From positions 9,940,981 to 10,004,980 of the forward strand of contig OX579640.1 in the NCBI GenBank assembly GCA_951230915.1: a DNA stretch of 64,000 bases. The letters run 5' to 3'. The stretch is from Antitrichia curtipendula (Eukaryota > Streptophyta > Bryopsida > Hypnales > Leucodontaceae). Position numbers and translations under genes: made by a program. Under the pieces are notes generated by a model. It was not told where the DNA came from and did not search any database. It saw nothing but the letters and a program-made list of their open reading frames with translations. Position 1 is the first letter of the stretch; each line of letters begins with the position of its first letter. This document shows, one piece after another, positions 24,367 through 36,079 of this stretch.

Positions 24367-25855
24367 ATGATGCCGAGACCAAAGAAGGTTGCGAAAGACA
24401 AACGGGTAGTGCTTGACATTGAGTTGAGTAGAGACGTTCCCTCTCTCGCTTGCAAAGCTAGTATTTCTCATTGAATGCATTGTCAAATTTTATGAGCCGG
24501 AAACCACTGTGTCGCTTGGTAAAAAATATATGAGGTATCAAGAGGAGTGCCCAGATAAATTCAAGGGAGATATGGCACAAAAGTTCACGGATGCTTTAAA
24601 CGTACCTCAGTGGAATCATGAAATAGAGAAGAAGGACTTTCAACAATTTCTGAGGAACAAAGTACAAGATGCATTGTAGAATGCAAAGGTGATTTTAGAG
24701 AAGTACGGGAAGGAATATTGTGTAGATGATGGCACTTTTGAACAAGTCATTTTGAGGGCAAACTTGTTTGTTCATTAGTGCGCTCCTTTTGCAAAGAGAC
24801 GGAGTAGGCGAGGTTCAATGGATTGGTAGAATAGTGATGAGGGACTTGTGGAGTTGCAACGTGGGCGACGATATCTCTTAGCACTTCTGGAAACAGCAAG
24901 GGTGATTCCACAAGATGACAAAATCTTGAAGGGTGGATACGCAACAATTCGGAGGGTCCAAATTGAAGGATGTCATGGGATACTTGCATTTTGGGAGTTC
25001 GCAACAAAGGTATCTCATCAACAACGCCTACAACCTCAACTTGCGAGGTTGGAACACCAAAATGAGTCAATGGCAGTGAGAATTTCACATGGAGTTATAT
25101 GGTTTTCTGCTGTTCATGCAATGCACAACAAAGGATACTCGTACCGGTGGAATGGTGGAACATTGGGGCAAATGTTAAAAATGGATAAGGAATATCCAGA
25201 TAACATTGTCATTCGGTTGGTTTATTCTCGACCAACGTCGGAAGAGGTGACTAAACCTTTTTTTTCTCGCTTGTTGGAGAAAGAAGTACACAAAGCTTGC
25301 ATAGGCATTAGTGCACCTCATGAACGCAGTGCACAGTGCTAGACATTTGCACAATGATTTTTCTATGGACAATATTATGTTTCACTTTCCCGATGATGAA
25401 TCACATGTTTACATTGGAGTTTGCGACTGGGGCATGACTACTTTACGTAATGAACCAATGAAGTCCTTGTACACGTTCACCTCTCAGAATGAGCGGATGG
25501 AGACCTTGAAGAATAGGTGGTGGGTGGACCCTTCTATTGCATACTTGCATAGAAGTGATGTGGATGTGCAAACAATACCGAATTTATCACGTAAATTGGA
25601 GGAATATGCGGTTGGTTGAATAGCTCAGGCCATCAACAATGGTTGCATGTTGGCGGCCTATGTGTGCTGCATCGGGAAAATGAAAGACATACAAGGTTTA
25701 GCCATGACGATTTGGCAAAGGTATTTCACCTTTACTTGGAGCACCTTTGTGATTCGGTGACTGATTCTCGAGGTAGCTTGTCTGAAATCATCCACTAGTT
25801 TACCAATAATTACAACTGGCCTATTCCGGATGAATACTTCCACCACTCATATTAG
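24367..25855 (+). pseudogene. Decayed, intronless protein-kinase-like gene
   Basis: One frame runs from about 24480 to 25300, interrupted by TAG codons near 24678, 24777 and 24828. The reading then shifts frame around 25302-25345 and again near 25616. Kinase landmarks appear in order. A glycine-loop-like LKGGYATIRRVQ lies at about 24928. A catalytic-loop-like LHNDFSMDNIMFHF lies near 25350, with HND where HRD is usual and the metal-binding N kept. A DFG-position motif GVCDWGM lies near 25420. The end YNWPIPDEYF is seen near 25812. I recall related multi-copy kinase-like proteins from non-seed plants but cannot name a gene. The lack of introns and the multiple lesions suggest a dead retrocopy or transposon cargo. 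Confidence 0.6.
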
Positions 25856-26555
25856 TGTCTACAATGTAAGTGGACTACATAGAACTATAGAAATATTAGA
25901 TAAATATAAAGGCGAGTACATAAATTTGTATGATTGTGTGCAAACTATCTAGTATATATATGCACCATAAATGTATGTCAATATATGTGCACCTTTATAA
26001 TTGTTATAAAGTTTTGAAATGTTTGAGTGTTTTGAAACTTTTAGTGTCTTTTGTCTACCATCTATTTATGCAGTTGTCATATGTTTTGTTTGGAATTCTT
26101 GGATGAGAAGTGCAATGCAACAATTATTATTGATGGATGTTGGCTTGGTATGGTTGGGTACAAAATTGTATGATTAATGTTGTATGCATATAATTATAAT
26201 AAAATTTCATCGGACGCTAATATATTTATATTAAAAAACAACACGATTGATATTTGAACGATACCACTAAGATGATACCAAGTACCAACCTCCAAATATA
26301 TTCTAATACAATATATTTATATCAAAGTGTATTAGTACGTAAATGTTATTCACCAAGACGTCAATATTTTTGTACTATGGTTGTTACACTCCATAATCCC
26401 ATGGCAAAAATTCCAAGGCCCTCTGGATTGTGAGATGTCAACTAAACTAGCATCCTAATGTTATGTTTGATGTCCAAAAAATTTGACGTCTAGTTTTTGG
26501 ACGTCAAAAAAACACGGGTTTCTTATAGTGCGATTGTGAAAAATAAGTCGTTCGC
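25856..26555. other. AT-rich intergenic DNA with a lone CACTA-like end
   Basis: No gene. At 26513-26530 the sequence cgggtttcttatagtg is identical in form to the right end of the CACTA element at 33688-33923, but no matching left end was found. Confidence 0.4.
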
Positions 26556-27010
26556 CGCACTATTTATGGAGTCCAACGGCAGACCAAGCAATGCGGACGT
26601 GTACGTGCAAATCAGGCACCACAAAATTGGACGGGCAAATCGTGCAGACAAAAATCAGCATCCGCAGGATTGCATAGCTACCGTCAAGGGGCGATCACAC
26701 CGACGGAAAGAGGAGCACAAACGATCGGGCAGACAGATTGCGCGAATAGAATTTGGTGTCCACTGGATCGCACGGGCACTGTCAAAGGTGGATGCACCGA
26801 CGGAGGGAGAAAGCGGATGGGAGTGCGGACGGTCAATCGGCCTGTCGGACGGGCAAGTGGACGCCCAGTCGGACGTTCAGGCCCCCCGTTCGCTCAACCC
26901 CCCTTCCGCCTGACGGCCTGTTCGCCAAACCCCGTCCGCCCGACCTCCCTTCCGTCTAAACCCCTTCCGCTCGATAGTTCGCCCACCCGACAATCCATCC
27001 GCAGGACAGT
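26556..27010. repeat. GC-rich GTCCG/CGGAC island 3
   Basis: A dense run of cggac, gtccg and cgtccgcccg words. Overlapping 138-codon frames in two phases of the same strand show that openness here reflects composition and not coding. It lies downstream of the decayed kinase-like gene, so that gene is bracketed by two such islands. Confidence 0.65.
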
Positions 27011-27239
27011 TCACAAGAGTGAGCCCCCCAAAAATGAGAAATGCTTAAGTGAATGTCTAAAGAGTGACTCAAAAAACCCAAATTAAATATGTAATTGCTT
27101 TAGGGTCCCCAAACCTCTCTAGAGTGAATTAGTTAAATATTAATTGCTTTGGGGTCTCCAAACTCCTTAAGTATTATTGAACAAATATAAATATAAATGT
27201 TTAAGTTCCCTTGGGATGTAATTACATTAGAATTAAGTT

Positions 27240-27512
27240 TTAACAAAACATTGAAGCGCAACCTTGAATTTCTAAGATTGCACAATGGACTAAGGTAGGT
27301 AATTTGAGGTTGTCTTGAACAATGTGGATGGATTGCTTGGGAGACAAATCTACTTCCTTTGTTTTCAAGGCTCTGAAAGTAGCATCCACTCGATCTACCA
27401 TTGCATTGATGGCTTCATCATCACCTTTCAATTGCAATGTACTTGGTCGATCTCCTTCCAATAGGAAACATTCTATTGCGCTATTTGTCGCCCATCTTAC
27501 TATCAAATGCAT
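27240..27512 (-). CDS. Hypothetical 90-residue open frame or exon fragment
   Basis: The frame has balanced amino-acid composition unlike the surrounding AT-rich translation, with segments such as ECFLLEGDRPSTLQLKGDDE and KQSIHIVQDNLKLP. I do not recognise a family. No start context, partner exon or neighbour supports an intact gene. It could be a surviving piece of a decayed gene, or chance. Confidence 0.25.
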   Translation of the reverse strand: MHLIVRWATNSAIECFLLEGDRPSTLQLKGDDEAINAMVDRVDATFRALKTKEVDLSPKQSIHIVQDNLKLPTLVHCAILEIQGCASMFC

Positions 27513-28037
27513 GTGAAAAGAAAAGAAAAGATTTCACACCAACAATAGTGTCTTATTCAAAAAAATAGGATGTGAAAATCAAATAAAAAATTTATAATTT
27601 TACACCAAGCAAGTTGATAAATTGAATAATATATCATCTACGGATATAATAAGATATTGTAAATTGGATAGATTTTATTAAGCGTCTCATTAAAATCAAA
27701 ACCAAAAAGGTGTCCAATTTCTTTTCCAAATAATATTGAAAAAATACGATTTCATTTGCAAAATGATTTTTTTCTTAACCTTTGTTTGAATTGGTTTGAA
27801 GATCAATAGATTCATTGGTTTAATCTTGTAGTACAATGGTATGAAAATATGAAATGTTACCATATAGAATAAAATAAAAGGACAATGTAGATTGCAAAAT
27901 ATAAAAGCTTCCTTTGAAGCAAACAATTACTTTATACCTCACTATAGCCTATTAGCAGACTTGAATTCATGAAGGAATATAGAATTACTTTACATTCTGC
28001 ACAAAAATATTCAAACATAAAGAAACTAAAAATGTTA
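27513..28037. other. AT-rich intergenic DNA, no gene
   Basis: Nothing recognisable; the open frames are low-complexity. Confidence 0.5.
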
Positions 28038-28945
28038 TTAACCCCCAAAGGATTGTTGTCCCTTCGGGGGACAAATGGGATTTCGGGCAAGTATCTGCGG
28101 GCTGAATTTTTGTCGTGATTTTTTGAAATTTATTTTGAAAAAGCTTTGAGGGAATATAATTTTTTTCACAATCGATGCCCAGGAACAATAGTTATGACCA
28201 AATAAGCTCAAAATAGGGGACAGAGGGTAGCTTGGGCAGCAAAAATAAAATTTGCAAAAAATTGAATTTTTTTTTTAATATTTTTTTTCTCATAGAATAC
28301 ATTTTTGTCTATCTGGAAAGCTTTGATTCATTTCATTTGGATCTATTATGAGAAAGTTATGGACATTCTTGTTTTTTGGGCAGTTAGAGCATCTTCTTGA
28401 AAATAATAACTTGTAGGATTAATTTCTGAATGCAATTTTTCAAATTTTTCAAACTTTTTTTTTTACATGGTTTAGTTTTCTTGCTAGCTTAATTTCACCA
28501 TTGGAATTAGTGCATTTCAATTCTATCTAAAATATATAAATATTTTAGATTTTCCTTCTATCTTGTACATACTTCGACTTAACAATTTTTTTAAGAATGA
28601 TAATTAAGATTCTTTTTTTTTCTATTTTCCTAGACTCTCAACTCAATTTTGTACTATAAAGATTTAAAGCTCAAAACGCTATACTACAAAAAATCTAAGT
28701 TAAAAATGTTTAAAGTCAAAAAATCTAGTCCCGCAACGTGCTGAAATTTTTTTTTTCACTTTAAATGTAGATATCTTGCAATCCGTGCGGTGAAAAGTTC
28801 TAAAAAAACTTCCACACATTCTTATACTAGTTAGGTGTAAGATCCTACGATTGGATGTGCAAAAAAACATTTTTCAAAATTTTAGGCTCTTTGCTATAAA
28901 AATGATAATTTTGAGTGTTTTTTGGCAGAAAAAAGGCCTTAAGAG
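28038..28945 (-). mobile_element. TTAA-family element, copy 7 (reverse orientation)
   Basis: The left end is TTAACCCCCAAAGG followed by the sub-terminal tcccttcgggggacaaatg. The body aligns in reverse to copy 5 (13548-14489), down to ggcagaaaaaaggcctt near 28925-28940. There the last 15 or so bases of the expected right end (tttaggggttaa) are lost. The length is about 0.9 kb. Confidence 0.7.
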
Positions 28946-30009
28946 AAAATAAATAATTAGCTATGACTTTATGAGGTAGAGGATTACTAAGTTATTTAGA
29001 ATTCTTTGATGTAATTTTGAAATTCAATTGTCATTCAGTTTTTTTACATGAAAGTGATAAAACATCCCTTCACTAAAGATTGTATCCATTAAAATAAAAT
29101 TTTCACCCCTATAATTTATATAGTATAATCAAAGTATATAGATGAATTTTGGTAATTTTTTCATGGCTGATGCCGCTTAGAAAGCCTTAGGAGTTGGGAC
29201 ACACAAGAGTTTTTTCATTGTATTGCATTCATAAAATGGACAAAGCAAATTGAGAAGTCTATGAGCTTATTTTTGAACGCCATTGAGTCTGGCGTATAGT
29301 AGATTGTCCACCTTGTCCACCTTGTCCAATCAAGTAGACTTAGTATCGTTGTCGGATGGGACAAGCGTCGATACATACGGGCGCGGTTGGGATGGATAGC
29401 CCTTGCAAACGCTAGTAGACGGCCATGGCGGATGGGTAAGAGAATTTATCCCCCCCTCCAATAAATTGCAAAAAAATGAATGTCACAAGATATTTGGGGG
29501 TTTACGTCTACTGTTGCTAGACATCTAAAGTCATGTTAGGATGTCAAGACATCCTAACAACCCTGAAGGAGACATGTGACTACCAAAAAAAATCTAAAAG
29601 TATATTATTTTATGGCCTCCATATTTATACAAATAGGGCTCCCTTGCAAGAACAATTTTGAACATTGAAGATGGTTCTACCTTCCATCGTATTGGTGAAA
29701 TGTAATTACTATAAAGTCTTTACAAATGGCCAAAAAAATTTATTATTTTATTTGTGTTCCTGATTTTATAAATTTTTATTAATTTATACCTAGTTGTATC
29801 TATTCTTTGTGACAACCTGTCTTTTTTTTAGTACATGCAAGTAGTTAGCAGTACTAGTAGTCGTCAATTTTTCAAAGCAATGACTAAGATTGTTCTATAA
29901 TTCTATTTCATAGTACTCGTAGTACTTATAGTTTTCAGCACAAAAACTATAGTTTTGACAAAATACTACCAAAATCATTTGGTCTTTCTTACAACCACCT
30001 CATCAAAAA
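28946..30009. other. Intergenic DNA, no gene
   Basis: The stretch around 29640-29850 resembles the central part of the 725-bp elements at 7148 and 18603 (cattgaagatggt, gtctttacaaatggc, gtgacaacctgtctttttt) and is probably a degraded third copy. A somewhat GC-richer piece at 29280-29440 shows no coding pattern. Confidence 0.45.
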
Positions 30010-30470
30010 GCCAAAGTGGGGGGGGGGGGGGAATTTTCCACCTACAATAAAAAGAAATCTAGAAGGGCAACCTGTTCATCCAGATCTCGCTACTGAAAAT
30101 CTTGGTATAGGTTCAGGAAGTTGCATCTTGATTTTGAATTTCAAATAATCTTTCATGTTTGTGGATGGGGTGGGGCGGTTAAATCCCCCACTTACCAAAT
30201 CATGTTTTTCTAGAAGTTGGACCTCAGAATCCTGATCTCGTTGTCAAAAAATTTGTGTCACTGTCCTAATCTTGGACCTTTATTTTGTAGTCTTAGATTT
30301 GGATCTTAATTGATGCTAGGGCGGGGTGGTGAATTTCCTACCCATAATATACTTTTTTCCAAAATATCAATCTTTTGATTCTGCTCTTATTGCCAAGAGT
30401 CTTGGTGTGTGTTTAAGAAGTTGGATCTTGATTTCAAAATTCAAATGATGTTTTTAGTTTGTGCACGGGG
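30010..30470. repeat. Tandem repeat of about 150-bp units, array 1
   Basis: Three diverged units share a GC-rich box (ggtggggcggttaaatcccccac and variants near 30020, 30170 and 30320), then a pyrimidine tract, then tgatctcgttgtcaaa or a variant and gtcttggtg. A homopolymer of G (about 13) lies near 30018-30031. The same units recur at 36680-37060. Confidence 0.6.
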
Positions 30471-30726
30471 AGGCAGGGTTGTCATAGTGGACGGACGTCC
30501 GGTTCGCCCGTTTGATAGAGATCTCGCCCGTCCAATGTGGTCAACACTAAGTTGACTTTCTGCCATTGAAAAAACAGGTGATGTGGCTGCCACTTTGACG
30601 CCACCTGGCTGCCAAGTAGGATCCAAGGCGCGGACGTCACCGGTAGGGGCACGTTTGGAAGTCAGGGCGGGGACGAGGCTGTGTGGGGGCACGGACGTTT
30701 TTTTCTAGAACAATCTCATCATAGGA
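30471..30726. repeat. GC-rich GTCCG/CGGAC segment 4
   Basis: gtcatagtggacggacgtccg at its left matches, in reverse complement, the segment near 36650-36680. Further cggacgtc words follow. No coding pattern. Confidence 0.5.
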
Positions 30727-31285
30727 ATTAACGCTATTTCATTTCAATTTTGTGACTTCAATTTTAACAATCTTGGGGCGTGTAATATACCATTGGAAAG
30801 GTCTTGAAAATATCTTTCCAATGGTATATTAAACGCCCCAAGATTGTTAAAATTGAAGTCGCAAATCCCAAAAGAAGGTTGCTGCCAAAACAAATTCTAC
30901 AGGGACAACTACTAATGCATCGGCGGGAACGCATGAGTGCCAAGTTTCCTTGGAAGAAGCTTTGCTAAAACTTGGACCTTGAGGTCGATGGGATTTTTTC
31001 ATATGGGCGCGAACGCTTGTATAGGCAAAGATGCTAGGGCTGGACGGGAACACTTGGGCGGGGACGTTGTGACTAGGCGGGGACGCTATTTCATTCCAGT
31101 TTTGCGACAACAATTTTGAGAATCTCGAGGCGTGTAATATAGCATTAGAAAGGTCTTGAAAATAACTTTCCAATGGTATATTATATGCCCCAAGATTGTT
31201 AAAATTGGAGTCGCAAATCCCAAAAGAAGTTTGCTGCCAAAATAAATTTTGCAGGGATAGCTGCTAATGCATCGGTGGGAACGAT
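30727..31285. repeat. Tandem duplication of a palindromic unit (period about 346-352 bp)
   Basis: Two adjacent copies begin with cgctatttcatt (near 30730 and 31083) and end with ctaatgcatcgg-gggaacg (near 30915 and 31265). Each contains an inverted repeat whose arms read acaatcttggggcgtgtaat and its reverse, separated by a short loop containing ggtcttgaaaata. The first copy is a nearly perfect hairpin at 30757-30865. The spacer between copies has GC-rich ggcggggacg words. Confidence 0.7.
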
Positions 31286-32323
31286 TTTTGGAAAGTTAAA
31301 CCAATAGAAGAATTTGATTTAGGGGGGAGCCTCACTCATTCAATGTGACAAAGGATTCTTCTTCCAAAATAAAAGAATGATGAATTCTCTTCTTAGTTGC
31401 TAAAATTAACATATTTTTATAGATCTTCAATTCAAACAAGAGTTATCATTTAAATTTGACTTGGTACCTATTGTATAAGAATTTTGTTAAGAATTTTTGA
31501 TTATCATAGTTTGTAATACAACGTGATAAGAGTCTTTGTTAGAAAACAATTTTGTATACTAAGTTTGAATGTTGTGAATTTAATATTTTTTTTAAATCTC
31601 AAATTTAGACTATTTTTGCACATAGGAACAAAGACTTGCCCTTCCAATTATTAAATTCAAAATTGGAATTGCATCAAGATTTAAATCAACCTCATATTTT
31701 AGATTTTGATAAAAAAAAATTCTTTTGGATTAGTTTTGTGGGTATGTAGAAGAATGTGCCCTTTAAATTAATAAATTGAACATTGGATTTTATTAAAATT
31801 TACATCAATCATCTTCAATCTATTTTAAAAAATAAATTGGATCTTGAATGTCACATCTTTAGATTTTCTTAGGAACACATAATAAAAAATGGAAATGTAC
31901 TTTTTTTGCAAATGGGTTTAAAATTAATTTTGGGCTTGGGTTACACAGGACTAAGGGGGTAAAAATAAAAGCTTTATCTTTTACATGACATATATTTATG
32001 ACAAATGCATGTACTTGAAAGTATTTATAGAAATTATAAATCTATTTTCTTATGAAGTCCTATATAAACTTGTAGTCTTTCAATTGCAACTATGAGATGA
32101 CACATGTGCCTATTATTATTTATAAAATATATAGGTTTAGTTTCTTATAAATTCTTATATAAACTTGTAGTGTTTCTGTTGTAATTATGCCAACCACATA
32201 TATATACTAATATGTATAGGAAGAATATTTATATGTTCTTAAAGTCCTTAGGTAATCTCATATTCTCATGCAGAATTATATTCTTTCCTTCTTGTGAATG
32301 TTGGATTCTCTCTCCCTTATACA
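31286..32323. other. AT-rich intergenic DNA, no gene
   Basis: No sustained frame and no recognised repeat, apart from a loose two-copy similarity near 32040-32190 (aaacttgtagt). Confidence 0.45.
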
Positions 32324-32570
32324 AAGTCTTATTGTCATATTCCTTCTTGTAAATTTTCTCTCCCCTATAGGAGAGCATGGGGTGCATTGAGGGCTATTGG
32401 TTGCAAAGCGTCCCCATGCACATCCTTGAGGGGTACGTTAGGATTCTACTTGTAGGACTTGAAAGTCTTGTTGTCATGTTCCTTCTTGTAAATTCTCTCT
32501 CCCCTATAGGAGTGCATGGGGTGCATTGAAGGTTATTGGTTGTAAAGCATCCCCATATGCCCATATCATT
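32324..32570. repeat. 139-bp tandem duplication
   Basis: Two units start at 32324 (aaagtcttattgtcat) and 32463 (aaagtcttgttgtcat) and share ctctcccctataggag, catggggtgcattga and attggttg. The second unit ends near 32560. Confidence 0.8.
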
Positions 32571-32635
32571 GTCTTGACCATTCAAAATTTGGATCGGAAG
32601 TCATTTGAATGAAAAACTATTGTGTGGAAAAAAAG

Positions 32636-33089
32636 CTACACCAAAGATGATATTTAGTGTTGAGTGACATTTAGTGTTTTTACCCCCCTACTAGCTACAA
32701 CACTAAATCTGAACTTGTCCACAATTAGTGTTAGACTTGAATGTGCTGGCTGCAAACTTCAAAGCCTTGTAACTTTTGCAAAAATTCTTCAAATAAAGAA
32801 AGTGAGATGTTTTTCGGCATCTACAATTTTTGTAGATGCCGAAAACATCTCATTTTCCTTATTTGAAGAATTTTTGCAAAAGTTACAAGGCTCTGAAGTT
32901 TGCAGCCGCCTAGTCCTAATCGGTCCGATTCTGTCCGTGAACAGTGATATTCCGTCTGATATAACAACTCTGGTTCACATTTAGTGTTTGAATTGACATT
33001 TAATGTTACTTACTTTCATAGAATAATTGGCTTTTAGTGTATGCCTTCATATTTAGTGTACAAGACACTAAATATCATCTTTAGTGTAG
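32636..33089. mobile_element. Palindromic MITE with nested hairpin
   Basis: The outer inverted repeats are ctacaccaaagatgatattt at 32636 and its inverse ending 33089. Inside, a second and longer inverted repeat spans about 32745-32925 (arm gcaaacttcaaagccttgta and its inverse) around a centre near 32830. The atttagtgt word recurs six or more times. No coding capacity; the superfamily and target duplication are unresolved. Confidence 0.7.
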
Positions 33090-33104
33090 TGTATACTACT
33101 TTTG

Positions 33105-33504
33105 CCAAACCTATGTCTAAAGCAAGATGGGTTTTGTTATGTTTTACATGCTCAAAGACTTTGAAAAAAATTGAGCATGTTTCTAACTCATATAAGAATC
33201 ATAATCCAAGGAGTTACCATGAAAATGAAATTGTTTTCATATGGAATTTGGCACTCTAAGTGCAGCTGCCCAAGATTTTCACAGTGAAAAAAAAAACAAA
33301 AAAACTTTGAAGCCTTAGATCTCACTCACTTCAAGGAATTTGGCAATGAAAATTGGTAGGTAGAAAAATAGTGAAGACAAGTTCAAGATCTTACGGTTGG
33401 AGTGCACAAAAAATGTGTCATCTATTGCCTACTCCTCACATTCCATGAACACCCCTTTTTTGACTACTTTCTTCAAAACCGCTTCCAAAACCTTTAGGGG
33501 TTAA
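33105..33504 (-). mobile_element. TTAA-family element, copy 8 (fragment)
   Basis: The right end CCTTTAGGGGTTAA (33491-33504) and the internal words gtgcagctgcccaag (33260) and atcttacggttgg (about 33390) match the right half of copy 3. The left end could not be located and may have been removed next to the MITE at 32636-33089. Confidence 0.5.
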
Positions 33505-33687
33505 TGGATATTTATAGGAATTTGGCATTTTTATTGGTGAGTTGAGCATTTGGATTTGCAATGATTTATATTAGCCACATTTTTTTAAGTCTATTTTTAT
33601 TTCTTTTAGATTATTTATGTATGGTGATATAATTTCATTCTTCTTCAATTTTTTTAAATCAATTTGATTTATTTTAATAACTACATA

Positions 33688-33923
33688 CACTATAAGAAAC
33701 CCATGTTTTAGGTGCCGTTTTGAAATTTTTTCAGACGGATTTTAGGTGATGTCAAAAAAAACAAATTGTATTTTTTTGTCAATAATCATGTCCAATATAA
33801 CATCCAGATGTTATATTGGACATGATTATTGACAAAAAAATACAATTTGTTTTTTTTGATATCACCTAAAATCTGTCTGAAAAAATTTCAGAACGGCACC
33901 TAAAACGCGGGTTTCTTATAGTG
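33688..33923. mobile_element. 236-bp CACTA-type MITE
   Basis: A near-perfect palindrome with ends CACTATAAGAAACCCATG and (inverted) CACTATAAGAAACCCGCG is flanked by ATA on both sides (33685-33687, 33924-33926). A 3-bp duplication and CACTA termini are diagnostic for the superfamily. No coding capacity. Confidence 0.88.
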
Positions 33924-33926
33924 ATA

Positions 33927-34379
33927 GAAGGATTTTGATGGTAATTTAACATTGGGATTACATGGCTTATATGAAATTACAAGCCAAATGTTAAAGTTAG
34001 TTATGTATTTAGAAAACCTTTACATTTAGGCACATAAATATTTTAAGGATAATTTTAATAATATTACAATATGATTGTTGGGAATCCTATGCAACTCCAA
34101 TGTTCCATTTGTCCATTACAATAGCAAAACCTAGTATGTAGACAAAAAAGAAATTGAACGTTTCAAACAAGTTTTATGAATATTCAATGTCTAAATCATC
34201 AATATAAAGGGTAAACCTTTAAAAAAACTTAAAGAAACTTAAAGAAAAGAAGAATGTAGTTCCTATTTGAAGAATTCATAAATGCACCCTTCAACTTGAA
34301 CTAAGAAAAATATGTACCTTATCTTTTGTTATAAATCCAAAAACTTCTAGCGTCTACTTTCAATTTTTTTTTAATTGAA
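33927..34379. other. AT-rich intergenic DNA, no gene
   Basis: No frame or repeat recognised before the direct repeat that starts near 34380. Confidence 0.45.
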
Positions 34380-34835
34380 GCGAACAAGTCAATTTTCATT
34401 TTCTGAAATTTCCTTTTTCGCGAGGTGGGTCCTAGTTTGCAAGTACATGGTGAAGGCATGAAGGAGAGGTCTAGGCCCAAGAAGGGAGCAACATGCTTCC
34501 ACACATGATCTTTGAACTCAAAAAGTAGTTGGACTCTTTAATGCAGCCATTGACTTGAAGATATTCCCCTGAAATCAAATTAAAGGCTTACTGCATTAAT
34601 GGGTTCCCCCTCTTCATGGAAAAGAAAAATCCCATGACCAAGTTCAACTTCTATTTCAACTTCCCTCCATACTGTGGTTGAGGAGTGGGACGTTCGTGCC
34701 CTGACCTGGCATCTGCGTCAAGACGTCCATACCCTGATCAGGCGTTCGCGCCCTGTCCAGGCGTCCGTGCCAAGACGTCCCTAGCCTGACCAAGCGTCCG
34801 CGCCAAGACATCCACGTCTTGACCTGAGTATATGT
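34380..34835. repeat. Direct repeat A with GC-rich minisatellite
   Basis: This roughly 450-bp segment recurs in the same orientation at 36080-36545 with few differences over 34425-34690. Its right part is a minisatellite of approximately 19-20-bp units based on CTGACCTGGCGTCCGCGCC. Frames open across the minisatellite are repeat translations. Confidence 0.75.
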
Positions 34836-34919
34836 GAGGAAATGTATCCAAATGACAGACCTAAAATCCCTCCAAGCCAAGTTTGAACTCCCTCCAAGCC
34901 AAATTTGAACTCTCTCCAT

Positions 34920-35830
34920 GACAAACTTGAACACGTGAACTCACAAACTTGAACACAAAAATATCTTAAGTAGTACTTCATTGCAATCCTAAATACTCTA
35001 GTAGCCCCTTGCCAAAAAAAAATGTTGAAGGTGAATTCGACAAAAATCTTAACAAGTATTTTATCTCAATTCCAAAGCCTTCTCCGATCCCATTACCAAA
35101 AAGTACCGTTGAACTTGAATTCCAAAATAACTTAAGTGGTATTTGATTTCTATCCCAAACCCTTCTAGGCTCATCTTGTTGCACAAATTAAATTTTCAAG
35201 TTAAATGATTGAATTCCAAAATAACATGACTAGTATTTAATTTCAATCTCCAAGATCCAAACTGGTTTGGTATCTCCATTACAAAAATATATTGTTGAAC
35301 TTGAATTTCAAAATAATTTAAGTGGTATTTGATTTCTATCCCAAACCCTTCTAGGATCATCCCGTTGCATAAATTAAATTTTCAAGTTGAATGATTGAAT
35401 TCCAAAATAACATGACTAGTATTTAATTTCAATCTCCAAGACCCAAACCGGTTTGGTATCCCCATTACAAAAATATACCATTGAACTTGAACTCCAAAAT
35501 AACTTAAGTGGTATTTGATTTCTATCCCAAACCCTTCTAAGATCATCCCATTGCATAAATTAAATTTTCAAGTTGAATGATTGAATTCCAAAATAACATG
35601 ACTAGTATTTAATTTCAATCCCCAAGACCCAAACCGGTTTGGTATCCCTATTACAAAAATATACCATTGAACTTGAATTTCAAAATAACTTAAGTGGTAT
35701 TTAATTTCTATCTCAAGCCCTTCTAGGATCACCATTCTAAAAATACACCGTTGAAGTTTTGAAGACCCATACCCTTGTAGCCTCTTTTTGCAAAAAGAAA
35801 TCCTTCTAATACATTTCAATGCATTATAAT
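34920..35830. repeat. Satellite-like array: 93-bp monomers in 186-bp dimers
   Basis: The phrase gaacttgaattccaaaataa or a close variant occurs at 35111, 35297, 35483 and 35669, giving an exact 186-bp period for three full units. Each unit consists of two diverged monomers of about 93 bp, each with ccaaaataac, gtatttgattt or gtatttaattt, and a caa-ccc box. Upstream (34940-35110) and downstream (35730-35830) are more diverged monomers. The array sits between direct repeats A and B. Confidence 0.85.
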
Positions 35831-36079
35831 TTTAATTTGATTTCAATCCAAAACCTTGTAGCTGTTTATTTCCAAAATAAAGCCTTCAATAAAAAGCCAA
35901 AAAAATAATAATTTGGTTATGATTTGATTTGTAAATTCCAAACCCTAAATCCCAAATAGGTTCTAATTAGAAGAATAAAAAATGAATCCTTAAATTTGAA
36001 TATAAACAAATATATACCTTGCCTTTCATTAGGACTCCAATCCCTTTGGAATTCTACTCACACAAATTTTATCTTTCTT

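Noticed and set aside
26497..27086. Overlapping 138-codon frames as a gene
   Set aside because: Two phases of the same strand are open at once, which reflects base composition and not coding.
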